NCBI RefSeq assembly: GCF_003151135.1
Contig: NZ_QEQK01000007.1
Location: 188,424 to 252,423, forward strand
Direction of reading: 5' to 3'
Origin: Abyssibacter profundi
GTDB lineage: Bacteria > Pseudomonadota > Gammaproteobacteria > Nevskiales > OUC007
DNA: 64,000 bases
This document shows positions 17,454 through 26,193 of the stretch, in pieces. Under the pieces are notes generated by a model, which did not search any database, was not told the DNA's origin, and saw only the letters and a list, made by a program, of their open reading frames with translations. A program made the translations under genes and the position numbers. Every line of letters begins with the position of its first letter. Position 1 is the stretch's first letter.

Positions 17454-17671
17454 TGTCGCTGCGCGTCCATGCCCGCCTCGTGGACGGCTGCCCCTGCGTC
17501 GAGCTGCGCGATGAGCACACCGGCCAGGCCCGCTACCGCTGGCATCGCTGCGTCCCGGCCGCCGACATCGACGGCCACGCAGTGCAGGACCTGATCCGCA
17601 TGTTACTGCTGGCCAGCGCCCAGCCCGACACGCCGCAGACTAGGGCTGCCAGTCCACCTGCAAACCGATGA
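17453..17671 (+). CDS. Small hypothetical protein coupled to the HAD-like gene
   Basis: Frame of 72 codons starting ATG 17453 in a TGATG junction with the HAD-like gene. It reads MSLRVHARLVDGCPCVELRDEHTG and continues with RYRWHRCVPAADIDGHAVQDLI, a strand-turn-helix pattern that could be a small folded domain with three cysteines. The last 32 bases overlap the end of the TonB receptor gene on the other strand. Translational coupling and the sensible composition favour a real gene, but no family is recognised. Confidence 0.5.
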   Translation: MSLRVHARLVDGCPCVELRDEHTGQARYRWHRCVPAADIDGHAVQDLIRMLLLASAQPDTPQTRAASPPANR

Positions 17672-19952
17672 CACGCGATTCGCCATACCGCCGCGCCTGC
17701 CGGCCACGCAGAATGAACTGATCCTGCACATTCACGTCATCGGTGAGATTGCGCCCGAAAACGGCCAGTGTGAAATCGCCGATCTGCCGGGCCACTCGGG
17801 CGTTGACAAGCGTCCGCGACGGGATGGTGCGATCCGCCGTATTCCCGGGGTCACCGTAGTAGCGCCCGGTATGCGTGACGTTGAGTTGCAGACGGGTGGT
17901 CCGCCAGGGGTGCCAGGTTCCGGTCACTCCGCCGGAGACGCCCGGCGCGTAATTGAAGTCATTGCCAGCGTAGTCCTCATCGACATTCTGGAACCGGTCG
18001 TACTCGGTCTCCAGTAGGCCCAGCGAGGCGGACAGTTCGAACGCGCGCCCGGGCCGCCACTGTACGGCGGTCTCCAGACCGTAGAGATGCGACTCGCCGG
18101 CGTTTTCGATGATGGTGTAGTAATCCGTACTGACGCCGGTTTCGACCTGCTGATTCTCCCAGCGAGTGGCGAAGATGTTCGTCTGCAGGCTCAGACCCCA
18201 GTCGGCAATCCGGTTCCGTAAGGCCAGTTCGAGCGTATGGGTGGTTTCCGGCTGGTAGTCGTTGACGGTGCCGCCGAAGAAGCTGACCGAGGTCCCGCCG
18301 GAACGATAGCCCTCCGAATACGTCAGCGACAGCAATTGATCGGGCCAGTACCGCCAGCTCACGCCCAGCTTGGGCAACCAAGCCGTAAAACGCGTATCAC
18401 CCCGCTCATCGTAGTCCTGGGGCAGCGGGTAAAACCCGGTGGACTCCAGGGCGTCAACCACCGAGGCAGGCAATAGCGGGCTCTCGCCCACGGCGTTCAA
18501 AGCCTCGATGACCACATCGGGGATGGGCACGCCGCCGGTACCGCTGGCATAGCTCACATCGCTGACGTTGTGCCGCCGAAAGCGTTCGTACTGACGCCGA
18601 AGCCCCACGGTGACCGACCAATCGTCGACAAACCACCACTCCAGCTCACCAAAGCCGGCCAGGGACTCGACCGACCGGTTGTACTCAACAAAGCCATCCA
18701 GCGAAACGGTGCCACCACCGATGAGCACATCGTCGCCGGTGACCAAGGAGTACTGCTGTAGACGGCCGCCATACACACCGACCACCGCGCGCAGTGCATC
18801 GGCGCGATACTCCAGCCGCAGTTCCTGCGACAGACTTTGATCATCGAGATCGTAGGTGCTGACGCCGCCTTCGTCCTCGGTGCGATCGAAATCCGAGACC
18901 CGGTCATCCTGTCCCTCGGCATAACCACTGGCACTGACCAGCGTCCAGGCCTCGCCCAGGGTTAGCGCTTGGTTCAGGCCGTAGATCTCGGTGGCATAGG
19001 TCTCGACATAGCGGACATTGGCGGTCTCGGTGCGATCGCCATAGGTGGAATCAAAGACGTTGTCGCCGAACTCATTGTCACTGTAAACAGCCAGTAGCTG
19101 CGCCGAGTAAGGCCCGCCGAGCGGCGCGAATCGGAGCTTGAGCCGAGCCATATCGGACCATTCGCGCCCGGCATCATCGAAGTTGACGATGGGCGGGGCG
19201 GTTTCTGTCTCTTCGCCGGTGATGGGGTCGGATTCGGTCTGTGGCGTGATGTTCACGACATCGCCGTCGCTGTGGTGGTGGTCCACCGCCACACGAAATG
19301 CAAAGTCGTCGGACCAGAGCGGACCACCCACGGCCGCCGCCAACTGCTCGCCACCCTGCTGGGCCAGCCCACCGCGCAACTTCGCCTCCCAGAACGGTTC
19401 GGCATCCCGTGTTTGGATGAACACGGCGCCGCCCAGGGCATTGCGACCCTGGCTGGTGGACTGCGCCCCACGCAGCACCTCGATCTGCTCCACATCGAAA
19501 CCATTGAGCGGCCCGCCGAAGTTGGCTGCGCGCTGCGGCAGCGGAATGCCGTCGAGATACACGGAAATGGTCTCGGAATCGCCCCCGCCATTACCATTTT
19601 GCAATACGCCCCGAATGGCGATTTGCCGGTTACTCTGCGCCTGGGTCACGTTACCGAGACTGCCCAGCAGCTCGTGGAAGTCCTGGGTGCTGCCTTGCTC
19701 GATGTCTTCCCCGGTCACAATCGCGGTGCTGGCGCTGGCGCCATCCAGGTCGCGGCCCAGGCGATCGCCGCGAACCGTGAGTGCCTCCAGCGCAATGGCA
19801 TCGGCGGGCGAGGCCGCCCCCGCTGGCACTGCCGCGTCGTCGTCGGACTCCACGACGATGACGTCGTCATAGGGCTCCACCGACTCGGCGGCGGCAGAGG
19901 ACAAGACCAGCAGACAGCAGGGCAGCGCAAGCCCACGCAGAACAGGGGACAC
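17640..19952 (-). CDS. TonB-dependent outer-membrane receptor
   Basis: Protein of 770 residues with signal peptide LALPCCLLVLSSAAAES. The plug domain (about residues 65-185) includes ALTVRGDRLGRDLDGASAS, QIAIRGVLQ, ISVYLDGIPLP, DVEQIEVLRGAQST and GRNALGGAVFIQT. A beta-barrel of about 570 residues ends with the expected aromatic-containing strand (RVIGLQVDWQP). It resembles siderophore/iron-complex or FecA/FhuE-like receptors rather than BtuB, but the ligand is not readable. The start is GTG 19952. A Fur-box-like sequence lies just upstream, which supports a role in iron uptake. Confidence 0.92.
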   Translation of the reverse strand: MSPVLRGLALPCCLLVLSSAAAESVEPYDDVIVVESDDDAAVPAGAASPADAIALEALTVRGDRLGRDLDGASASTAIVTGEDIEQGSTQDFHELLGSLGNVTQAQSNRQIAIRGVLQNGNGGGDSETISVYLDGIPLPQRAANFGGPLNGFDVEQIEVLRGAQSTSQGRNALGGAVFIQTRDAEPFWEAKLRGGLAQQGGEQLAAAVGGPLWSDDFAFRVAVDHHHSDGDVVNITPQTESDPITGEETETAPPIVNFDDAGREWSDMARLKLRFAPLGGPYSAQLLAVYSDNEFGDNVFDSTYGDRTETANVRYVETYATEIYGLNQALTLGEAWTLVSASGYAEGQDDRVSDFDRTEDEGGVSTYDLDDQSLSQELRLEYRADALRAVVGVYGGRLQQYSLVTGDDVLIGGGTVSLDGFVEYNRSVESLAGFGELEWWFVDDWSVTVGLRRQYERFRRHNVSDVSYASGTGGVPIPDVVIEALNAVGESPLLPASVVDALESTGFYPLPQDYDERGDTRFTAWLPKLGVSWRYWPDQLLSLTYSEGYRSGGTSVSFFGGTVNDYQPETTHTLELALRNRIADWGLSLQTNIFATRWENQQVETGVSTDYYTIIENAGESHLYGLETAVQWRPGRAFELSASLGLLETEYDRFQNVDEDYAGNDFNYAPGVSGGVTGTWHPWRTTRLQLNVTHTGRYYGDPGNTADRTIPSRTLVNARVARQIGDFTLAVFGRNLTDDVNVQDQFILRGRQARRYGESRVIGLQVDWQP

Positions 19953-19962
19953 GGCAAGAACA

Positions 19963-19981
19963 AGTAATGATAATCGTTCCT
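19963..19981. promoter_or_regulatory. Fur-box-like operator
   Basis: AGTAATGATAATCGTTCCT matches 13 of 19 positions of the Fur consensus GATAATGATAATCATTATC, including the whole TAATGATAATC core. It lies 11 bases upstream of the TonB receptor start and about 120 bases upstream of the divergent membrane-protein gene, so it could control either or both. Confidence 0.7.
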
Positions 19982-20102
19982 ATTATCCTTGTATGTTGGA
20001 AGCAGGTACAGCCACGGCCCTTGTCCGGATGTTGCTTCGGATCTCGTTATTCAAGCTGACCGGCGTATTCACGCCGGACCTCACGGTTTAAGGAGTACGA
20101 CG

Positions 20103-20486
20103 ATGGAACGTCATTACGTCCTCAGCGCGCTGGGTTACGGGCTGCTGGGCCTGGTGCTGGGGCTTTACATGTCGGCCAGCGGCCAGCACCAGCAACTGGT
20201 CACCCACGCCCACATCATGCTCGTGGGCTTCTTGCTGGGCTTTGCCTACGCGCTGCTGCACCGACTTTGGCTGGAGGCACCGCAGCCCTCCTGGGCCCGC
20301 CTGCAGTTCGCCTTGCATCAGTTGGGCGCGCCGCTGCTTTTTATCGGCCTGTTTCTGCTCTATGGCGGCTGGGTGCCGGAATCCCTACTCGGCCCCGTGC
20401 TGGGCCTGGCATCGGCACTGATCATCGCGGCTTTGGGGCTGATGACCTGGCTCTTTGTCCGCCAGCCGCAAGCCGGCACGGGCTAG
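20103..20486 (+). CDS. Four-TM membrane protein with conserved His motif
   Basis: Protein of 127 residues with four hydrophobic helices. The start at ATG 20103 has a good AAGGAG ribosome site. The second helix carries HAHIMLVGFLLGFAYALLH, recalling the His-bearing helices of haem-copper-oxidase subunit I/NnrS-like proteins, so haem or metal binding is possible (inference). It is divergent from the Fur-box-controlled receptor and may share the operator. I cannot name the family with certainty. Confidence 0.65.
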   Translation: MERHYVLSALGYGLLGLVLGLYMSASGQHQQLVTHAHIMLVGFLLGFAYALLHRLWLEAPQPSWARLQFALHQLGAPLLFIGLFLLYGGWVPESLLGPVLGLASALIIAALGLMTWLFVRQPQAGTG

Positions 20487-20500
20487 AAAGCCGGGCTAGG

Positions 20501-22660
20501 CTAGATCGGGTCCAGCTTGGCGATGGACTGCATCAGCCACTTGGAGCCGACGGACTCGAAGCTGACCTCGACCCGTGCGCGCTCGCCCTCACCCTCCAGC
20601 GACAGCACGACGCCCTCGCCGAACTTGCGATGCACCACCCGCTGGCCGAGCTTGAGTCCCGCGGATTCGGTTTGCCGCAGTCCGGCGCTGGCCCCGTAGC
20701 CCAGCGGCCGGCTCACCGCCACGCGTGGACGAATCTCTTCGACGCAGTCGGGCGGCAGCTCGGCCAGAAACCGTGAGGGCACGCAGAACTGGTCGTTGCG
20801 GTACAGGCGACGGCTCTCAGCGTGCGAGATCACCAGCTGCTCGCGCGCTCGGGTAATGCCCACGTAGCAAAGCCGACGCTCTTCCTCGAGGCCGCCCTCG
20901 CCGATGGCGCGTTCATGTGGGAACAGTCCGTCCTCCAGGCCGATCATGAACACCACCGGGAATTCCAGCCCCTTGGCGGCATGCAGACTCATGAGCTGCA
21001 CGGCGTCTTCCCACTCACCCGCCTGGTCCTCGCCGGCCTCCAGCGCCGCATGGGCCAGAAACGCTGACAGCGCCGGCAAATCCTCGTCGCCCTCGCTGGG
21101 CTCGAAGCCGCGGGCCGCGTTGGCCAGCTCATCAAGGTTTTCAATGCGGGCTTCACCCTGCTCGCTCTTGTCCTTGCCGTAATGGGCGCGCAGGCCGGAC
21201 TGCTCCACGACGTGGTTGATCTGCTCGCCCAGCGTGTGGTCTTCGGTTTCCTCGGCCAAACGGTCGATCAGGTCCCGAAAACCACGAATCGCATTGCCGG
21301 CCCGGGCGGCCAGCTCCTCAGCCACTTCGCCGGCCGCCGACCACATGGTCAACTGGTCACGCCGCGCCCGGTAGCGCACCTTCTCCAGCGTGGTGGCCCC
21401 GATGCCGCGCGTGGGTTGGTTGACCACGCGTTCAAAGGCCGCATCGTCGGCACGATTCTCAACCAGCCGCAGATAGGCCAGCGCATCCTTGATTTCGGCG
21501 CGTTCATAGAAGCGGAGACCGCCATAGACCCGGTAGGGCATTTGCGCGGTCAGCAAAGCCTCTTCCAGCGTGCGCGACATGGCATTTGAGCGGTACAGAA
21601 TGGCGCAATCACTGCGTTGCCCACCGGCCGCTACCCAGGCCTGGATGCGGTTGACGACGAACTCGGCTTCGTCTCGCTCGTTATAGGCGCTGTAGACCTG
21701 AATGGGCGAACCGTCCGGGTCCTCCGTCCACAACTCCTTGCCCAGCCGGCCACTGTTGTGGGCGATGAGGGTGTTCGCCGCCTTGAGAATATGCCCGGTG
21801 GAGCGGTAGTTCTGCTCCAGGCGAATCGTCTGTGTGCCGGCAAAGTCCTTGGGAAAGCGGATGATGTTCTCCACCCGCGCCCCCCGCCAGGAGTAGATCG
21901 ACTGGTCGTCGTCGCCCACCACGAACAGCTTGGCGCGATCACCGGCCAGCACCCGCAACCAGGCGTACTGCAGTTTGTTGGTGTCCTGGAATTCGTCGAC
22001 CAGGATGTGTTGAAACCGGTTGCGGTAATGCGCCTGAATCTGCGGGTGGTCGCGACACAGCTCATGCGCACGCAGCAGCAGTTCGGCGAAGTCGACCAGA
22101 TCGGCGCGCCGGCAGGCGTCTTCATAGACACCATAGATTTGAATCAGCGTTCGCCGCGTCCAGTCACCGTTGTCGTCGAGATCGCCGGGGCGCAGCCCTT
22201 CTTCCTTGCGCGCGTTGATGAACCCAGTGACCTGCTTGGGCACCCACTGGTCTTCGGGCAGATCCATGCCCTTGATCAGCCGCTTGACCAGGCGTTGCTG
22301 ATCGTCGGCATCCAGAATCTGAAAGTACGGCCCGAGGCCGGCTTCCTTGGCGTGCAGTCGCAGCATGCGATGGGCGATGCCGTGGAAGGTCCCCACCCAC
22401 ATGGCCCGCGTCGGAAACCGCACCAGCGACTCGATGCGCGAACGCATCTCCTTGGCTGCCTTGTTGGTAAAGGTCACCGCAAGAATCGACAGCGGCGATA
22501 CACCCTCCACGCCCATGAGCCAGGCTACGCGGTGGGTGAGCACGCGGGTCTTGCCGCTACCCGCCCCTGCCAGTATCAGTCGGTGTTCCAGCGGGGCCGT
22601 GACGGCCTCGCGCTGCGGGTCGTTGAGCGGGTCAACAATCGGGGTGATATCGCCATCCAT
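20501..22660 (-). CDS. uvrD: DNA helicase II (UvrD)
   Basis: Superfamily 1A helicase of 719 residues for mismatch and nucleotide-excision repair. Motifs in order: LNDPQREAVTAP (Q motif), GAGSGKTRVLTHRVAWLM (Walker A), TFTNKAAKEM, DEFQDTNKLQYAWLRVL (Walker B), GDDDQSIYSWRGA, QNYRSTGHIL, TRGIGATTLEKV, SLHAAKGLEFPVVFMIGLEDGLFPH and YVGITRAREQLVISHA. The C-terminal tail (KFGEGVVLSLEGEGERARVEVSF) is typical of UvrD/Rep/PcrA. The start is set at ATG 22660 (MDGDITPI). No SOS box is evident in front of it, unlike E. coli uvrD. Confidence 0.95.
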   Translation of the reverse strand: MDGDITPIVDPLNDPQREAVTAPLEHRLILAGAGSGKTRVLTHRVAWLMGVEGVSPLSILAVTFTNKAAKEMRSRIESLVRFPTRAMWVGTFHGIAHRMLRLHAKEAGLGPYFQILDADDQQRLVKRLIKGMDLPEDQWVPKQVTGFINARKEEGLRPGDLDDNGDWTRRTLIQIYGVYEDACRRADLVDFAELLLRAHELCRDHPQIQAHYRNRFQHILVDEFQDTNKLQYAWLRVLAGDRAKLFVVGDDDQSIYSWRGARVENIIRFPKDFAGTQTIRLEQNYRSTGHILKAANTLIAHNSGRLGKELWTEDPDGSPIQVYSAYNERDEAEFVVNRIQAWVAAGGQRSDCAILYRSNAMSRTLEEALLTAQMPYRVYGGLRFYERAEIKDALAYLRLVENRADDAAFERVVNQPTRGIGATTLEKVRYRARRDQLTMWSAAGEVAEELAARAGNAIRGFRDLIDRLAEETEDHTLGEQINHVVEQSGLRAHYGKDKSEQGEARIENLDELANAARGFEPSEGDEDLPALSAFLAHAALEAGEDQAGEWEDAVQLMSLHAAKGLEFPVVFMIGLEDGLFPHERAIGEGGLEEERRLCYVGITRAREQLVISHAESRRLYRNDQFCVPSRFLAELPPDCVEEIRPRVAVSRPLGYGASAGLRQTESAGLKLGQRVVHRKFGEGVVLSLEGEGERARVEVSFESVGSKWLMQSIAKLDPI

Positions 22661-22698
22661 GGGCGCGGATTCTACCCGGCCAGACCGCCCCCCGCCGA

Positions 22699-24285
22699 TC
22701 AGTCGTTGCGGGTCGTGCCTGCGCGCCCCTGTCCCCACCGCACGGAGTACAAATCGTGGCGGCGATCCTTGAGGTTTTGCACGGTGCCCGATTTGCGCGC
22801 CTGAACCAGCGCATCCAGCGACACATCCGCAAAGGCAATCATCTCCACGTTCGGCGTCGTATCGGCCGCGATGCCATCCCGTGCAAATGGGAAGTCGCAG
22901 GGCGTGTAAATGCCCGACTGCGCGTAATGCATGTCCATGTTGAAGTAGCGTGGCAAATTACCGACGTTGCCGGCCGTGGCCACATAGATCTGGTTTTCGA
23001 TGCAACGCGCCTGGGAGCAGTAGCGCACCCGCAAATAGCCGTAGCGCTCTTCGGTGGAGAACGGCACGAACAGCAGATTCGCGCCCTGATCCACCAGATG
23101 ACGGGTCAACTCGGGGAACTCCGAGTCGTAGCAGATCAGCACCCCGATGGGGCCGCAGTCGGTATCGATGGCGCGCACCGTATCGCCGCCGGTGATCTGC
23201 CACCAGTAACGCTCGCCGGGTGTGGGATGAATCTTTGGCTGCTCATGCACGGAGCCATCGCGCAGGCAGATCCAGGCCACGTTCAGCAATGTGCCGTCGG
23301 GCTGCAGCACCGGATGAGAGCCGCCAATGATGTTGATGTTGTAGCGCAGGGCCAGTCGCTGGAGCAGGTCGCGCACCGGCTCGGCGTACTCCGCGAGCTT
23401 GCGGATCGACTCCAGTGGCGACAGCGCGGCATTCTCGATCGACAACAGCTGCACCGTGAAGTACTCCGGAAAAAGCACGAAATCACAGCGATTGTCGGCG
23501 ACCGTGTCGACAAAATAGGTGACAATGCGTTCAAAACCGGCCCAGTCGTCAATCGCGCGTTGCAGGTATTGCACCGAGGCAATCCGCACGGTAGACGCCG
23601 GCCGATCCGGCGCATAGGCCGCGTGTCGGGACTTGGGCTGATCCTGGTCATTGCGCCAGACCAGATGCACCGCGTAACCCAGCGATGCGCGGTCGGTGGG
23701 GTCGTAGCCCGGCAACACACCAATGGGCTCGAAGCCGTTGCGCAGCTGAAAACTCATCACCTGATCACGCAGATCACCGGCCCGAACCGCGGCGACATAG
23801 TCCTCGGCCGACGGGTAATCCGCCTGTCGGCGCGCCAGGCCCGGCAGGCGTCCACCAAACACAATGCCCTTCAGCCCCAGCTCCACACACAGCTTGCGGC
23901 GCGCGGTATACAGGCGCTGCCCCAGGCGATGGCCCCGGTGACTGCGGTCGACCATCACCTCGTAGCCATACAACCAGTCACCGTCGCTGTCATGGGTGCT
24001 GCCATAGCCGTTGCCGGTGATGCTCTTCCAGGTATGCGGGGCCAGCGCCCGGCTTTCGGGCAGCCGGATGCTCGCGCAGTAGCCCACGACCTCGCCGTCG
24101 TGTTCGGCGACCAGATGTCCGTCTGGAAACCACCGGATCTGGGCGGCGATCTGGTCTGCCGTGTAGTTGTCCTGCTCCGCATAGGCCGTTGCGCCCAAAC
24201 GGCGAATGGCCTGAACGTCAGCCAGGCGGGCAGGGCGGATATGGATGCGACGCGGCTCGGTCGCCGGCGTGGAGGACTCGCTCAT
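22699..24285 (-). CDS. GNAT acetyltransferase-nitrilase fusion protein
   Basis: Bifunctional protein of 528 residues. Residues 1-205 form a GNAT domain (RPARLADVQAIRRLG, then VMVDRSHRGHRLGQRLYTARR as acetyl-CoA binding loop). Residues 225-515 form a carbon-nitrogen hydrolase with the catalytic triad Glu274 (LFPEYFT), Lys351 (QPKIHPTPGE) and Cys385 (LICYDSEFPE). This fusion is a known but poorly characterised family; the nitrilase half would cleave or form an amide and the GNAT half could acylate an amine. The start overlaps the TerC gene stop by ATGA, so they share an operon. The substrate is unknown. Confidence 0.9.
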   Translation of the reverse strand: MSESSTPATEPRRIHIRPARLADVQAIRRLGATAYAEQDNYTADQIAAQIRWFPDGHLVAEHDGEVVGYCASIRLPESRALAPHTWKSITGNGYGSTHDSDGDWLYGYEVMVDRSHRGHRLGQRLYTARRKLCVELGLKGIVFGGRLPGLARRQADYPSAEDYVAAVRAGDLRDQVMSFQLRNGFEPIGVLPGYDPTDRASLGYAVHLVWRNDQDQPKSRHAAYAPDRPASTVRIASVQYLQRAIDDWAGFERIVTYFVDTVADNRCDFVLFPEYFTVQLLSIENAALSPLESIRKLAEYAEPVRDLLQRLALRYNINIIGGSHPVLQPDGTLLNVAWICLRDGSVHEQPKIHPTPGERYWWQITGGDTVRAIDTDCGPIGVLICYDSEFPELTRHLVDQGANLLFVPFSTEERYGYLRVRYCSQARCIENQIYVATAGNVGNLPRYFNMDMHYAQSGIYTPCDFPFARDGIAADTTPNVEMIAFADVSLDALVQARKSGTVQNLKDRRHDLYSVRWGQGRAGTTRND

Positions 24286-25028
24286 TCAGACTCCGGGGCA
24301 CGGCCGTGCAACCGCACGGGGTTGTGCACCTTGCGAATACGCAGGTTGATCATCTCCACCGCGACCGAAAATGCCATCGCGAAGTAGATGTAACCCTTGG
24401 GAATGTGGAAATGCAGGCCTTCGCCAATCAGGGCGACGCCCACGAGAATCAGGAACGACAGGGCCAGAATCTTGACCGTGGGGTGGTTGTCGACGAAACG
24501 GGACACCGCGCCGGCCGCCACCATCATGAATCCCACCGCCAGCACGATGGCAATCACCATGACCGGCACGTTATGTGTCATGCCGATGGCGGTGATGACC
24601 GAATCCAGCGAGAACACGAGATCCAGCACCATAATCTGGGCAATGACGCCGGCAAAGCTGGCCGCGACCTTGGCCTTGCCCGTGACCTCGGCCTCGCCCT
24701 CCAGCTTGTGATGAATCTCCAACGTGGACTTGGCAAGCAGGAATAGGCCGCCTCCGATCAGGATGAGATCGCGGCCCGAGACCGCATGGCCCAGCACGGC
24801 GAACAACGGTGCGGTGAGCTTCATGACCCAGGTCAGCGACAACAGCAGCAATACCCGCATGATCATGGCGGCGCCCAGGCCGACCGTGCGCGCCCGCGCC
24901 TGCTGATGCTCGGGCAGACGGCTGGCCAGGATCGAAATGAAGATGATGTTGTCGATACCCAGGACAATCTCAAGCGCGGTCAAGGTGACCAGCGCAAGCA
25001 GGACATCGACTTCGAACAATCCGGTCAT
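24282..25028 (-). CDS. TerC-family integral membrane protein
   Basis: Protein of 248 residues with about seven TM segments and the TerC signature ALEIVLGIDNIIFISILASRLP, plus a second Asp-bearing motif LVFSLDSVITAIGM. TerC proteins are linked to metal-ion homeostasis (Mn2+ export by some members, tellurite resistance in others). The start MTGLFEVDVLL at ATG 25028 is preferred to the long upstream extension. It is the first gene of a coupled pair with the GNAT-nitrilase. No metal-responsive riboswitch is recognisable in the 180-base gap upstream. Confidence 0.88.
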   Translation of the reverse strand: MTGLFEVDVLLALVTLTALEIVLGIDNIIFISILASRLPEHQQARARTVGLGAAMIMRVLLLLSLTWVMKLTAPLFAVLGHAVSGRDLILIGGGLFLLAKSTLEIHHKLEGEAEVTGKAKVAASFAGVIAQIMVLDLVFSLDSVITAIGMTHNVPVMVIAIVLAVGFMMVAAGAVSRFVDNHPTVKILALSFLILVGVALIGEGLHFHIPKGYIYFAMAFSVAVEMINLRIRKVHNPVRLHGRAPESE

Positions 25029-25208
25029 GGGCGACCCATCCGATTGGCAGGGGCGCCAGTATACGGATCGCTTGATCGAGTGAATCGGCCATTCAGGCCC
25101 GACCCGTCGTGGTGCTTCGCCGGGTATCAGGTGGCACCGTACAATGCTTGCGCCGAGGGATCGCCAGCGTCCGCGCCCAGGCTTCACCACCCCGACAGGA
25201 TCAATGGA

Positions 25209-26099
25209 ATGACGTATCGCCTGCTGCAACGCGCCGCCCCCCTGGCGCTGCTCTCACTGCTGCTCGTGGCCTGCGAAGGCGAACTGCAAATCCGCCTAAC
25301 CGACGCACCCATCGACGACGCCACGGCGGTCAATGTCCGCTTTACCGGCGTGGAGCTGCTCACCGAGGCCGGCACTGCAGAGACTTATGATTTCGACGAG
25401 GTCCGCACGATCAACCTGCTGGACCTGCAGGGTGGCCGGACGGTCACCCTGGTCTCGGATGATGACGTGCCCGGCGGCACCTACAGCGGCATCCGTCTGC
25501 TGATCGACGCGCCCAGCACCGGCTCGGAATCCACCATCACATTCTCCGATGGCAGCGAGTTCCCGCTGGTGCTCAGCTCGGCGGCCGGCGGCAGTCGCAG
25601 CGTGTCGGGTAGCTTCACCGTGGAGGAAGACGAACGTTTGGCACTGACCGTGGACTTCGACCTGCGCCGCTCCATCCTCGAACCCACTGGCACCGCGACG
25701 GCCTACCGCCTGGCACCGCGTTTGCGGCTGGTGAACGACGCCGACGTGGGCACGCTGACCGGCCGTGTCGCGGCCGCCTATCTGACCGACCCCGACTGCG
25801 ACAACGGCGATGACAACAGCGTCGGCAACACGATTTACGTGTTCTCCGGCCGCAACGCCACCGTCAGCGACATGGACAACGCGGTGGACGACGCCATCAC
25901 CTTCGGCGCTGTGGAACTGGATGACACCAGCGGCGAGTACAGCTACACCGTGGGCTTTCTACCGGCCGGCAACTACACCGTCGCCCTCACCTGCCAGGGC
26001 CGGCTAGATGACCCGGTGACCCAGGAGACCATCGCCTTCACCAGCACGACCAACGTCAGCATCGAATCGGGCCGCACGCAAACAGTGGATTTCGACTGA
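25209..26099 (+). CDS. DUF4382-type lipoprotein
   Basis: Protein of 296 residues. The signal peptide ends LLVAC (lipobox Cys near residue 20). Residues 23-160 match the DUF4382 pattern (LQIRLTDAPIDDATAVNVRFTGVEL, then INLLDLQGG and YSGIRLLIDA). The second half is an all-beta carboxypeptidase-regulatory-like domain (GTLTGRVAAAYL...YSYTVGFLPAGNYTVALTC). It is probably an outer-membrane-anchored periplasmic or surface protein of unknown function. The gene is divergent from TerC. ATG 25209 follows GACAGGATCA. Confidence 0.78.
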   Translation: MTYRLLQRAAPLALLSLLLVACEGELQIRLTDAPIDDATAVNVRFTGVELLTEAGTAETYDFDEVRTINLLDLQGGRTVTLVSDDDVPGGTYSGIRLLIDAPSTGSESTITFSDGSEFPLVLSSAAGGSRSVSGSFTVEEDERLALTVDFDLRRSILEPTGTATAYRLAPRLRLVNDADVGTLTGRVAAAYLTDPDCDNGDDNSVGNTIYVFSGRNATVSDMDNAVDDAITFGAVELDDTSGEYSYTVGFLPAGNYTVALTCQGRLDDPVTQETIAFTSTTNVSIESGRTQTVDFD

Positions 26100-26193
26100 G
26101 CCTCGCCCGACCGTCATCTGGCGGTCATCAAACTGTCAACAGAGGATCAAAGTCGCCACGTAGCGTGATGGAAACCTGCAACGGGATTTCACC

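Noticed and set aside
21617..22804. 395-codon open frame on the plus strand
   Set aside because: It is antisense to uvrD and crosses into the next gene, with no domain evidence.
22756..24387. Long 543-codon open frame on the plus strand
   Set aside because: It lies wholly opposite the GNAT-nitrilase gene, whose catalytic residues are all intact; the plus frame has no recognisable domain and is a high-GC antisense artefact.
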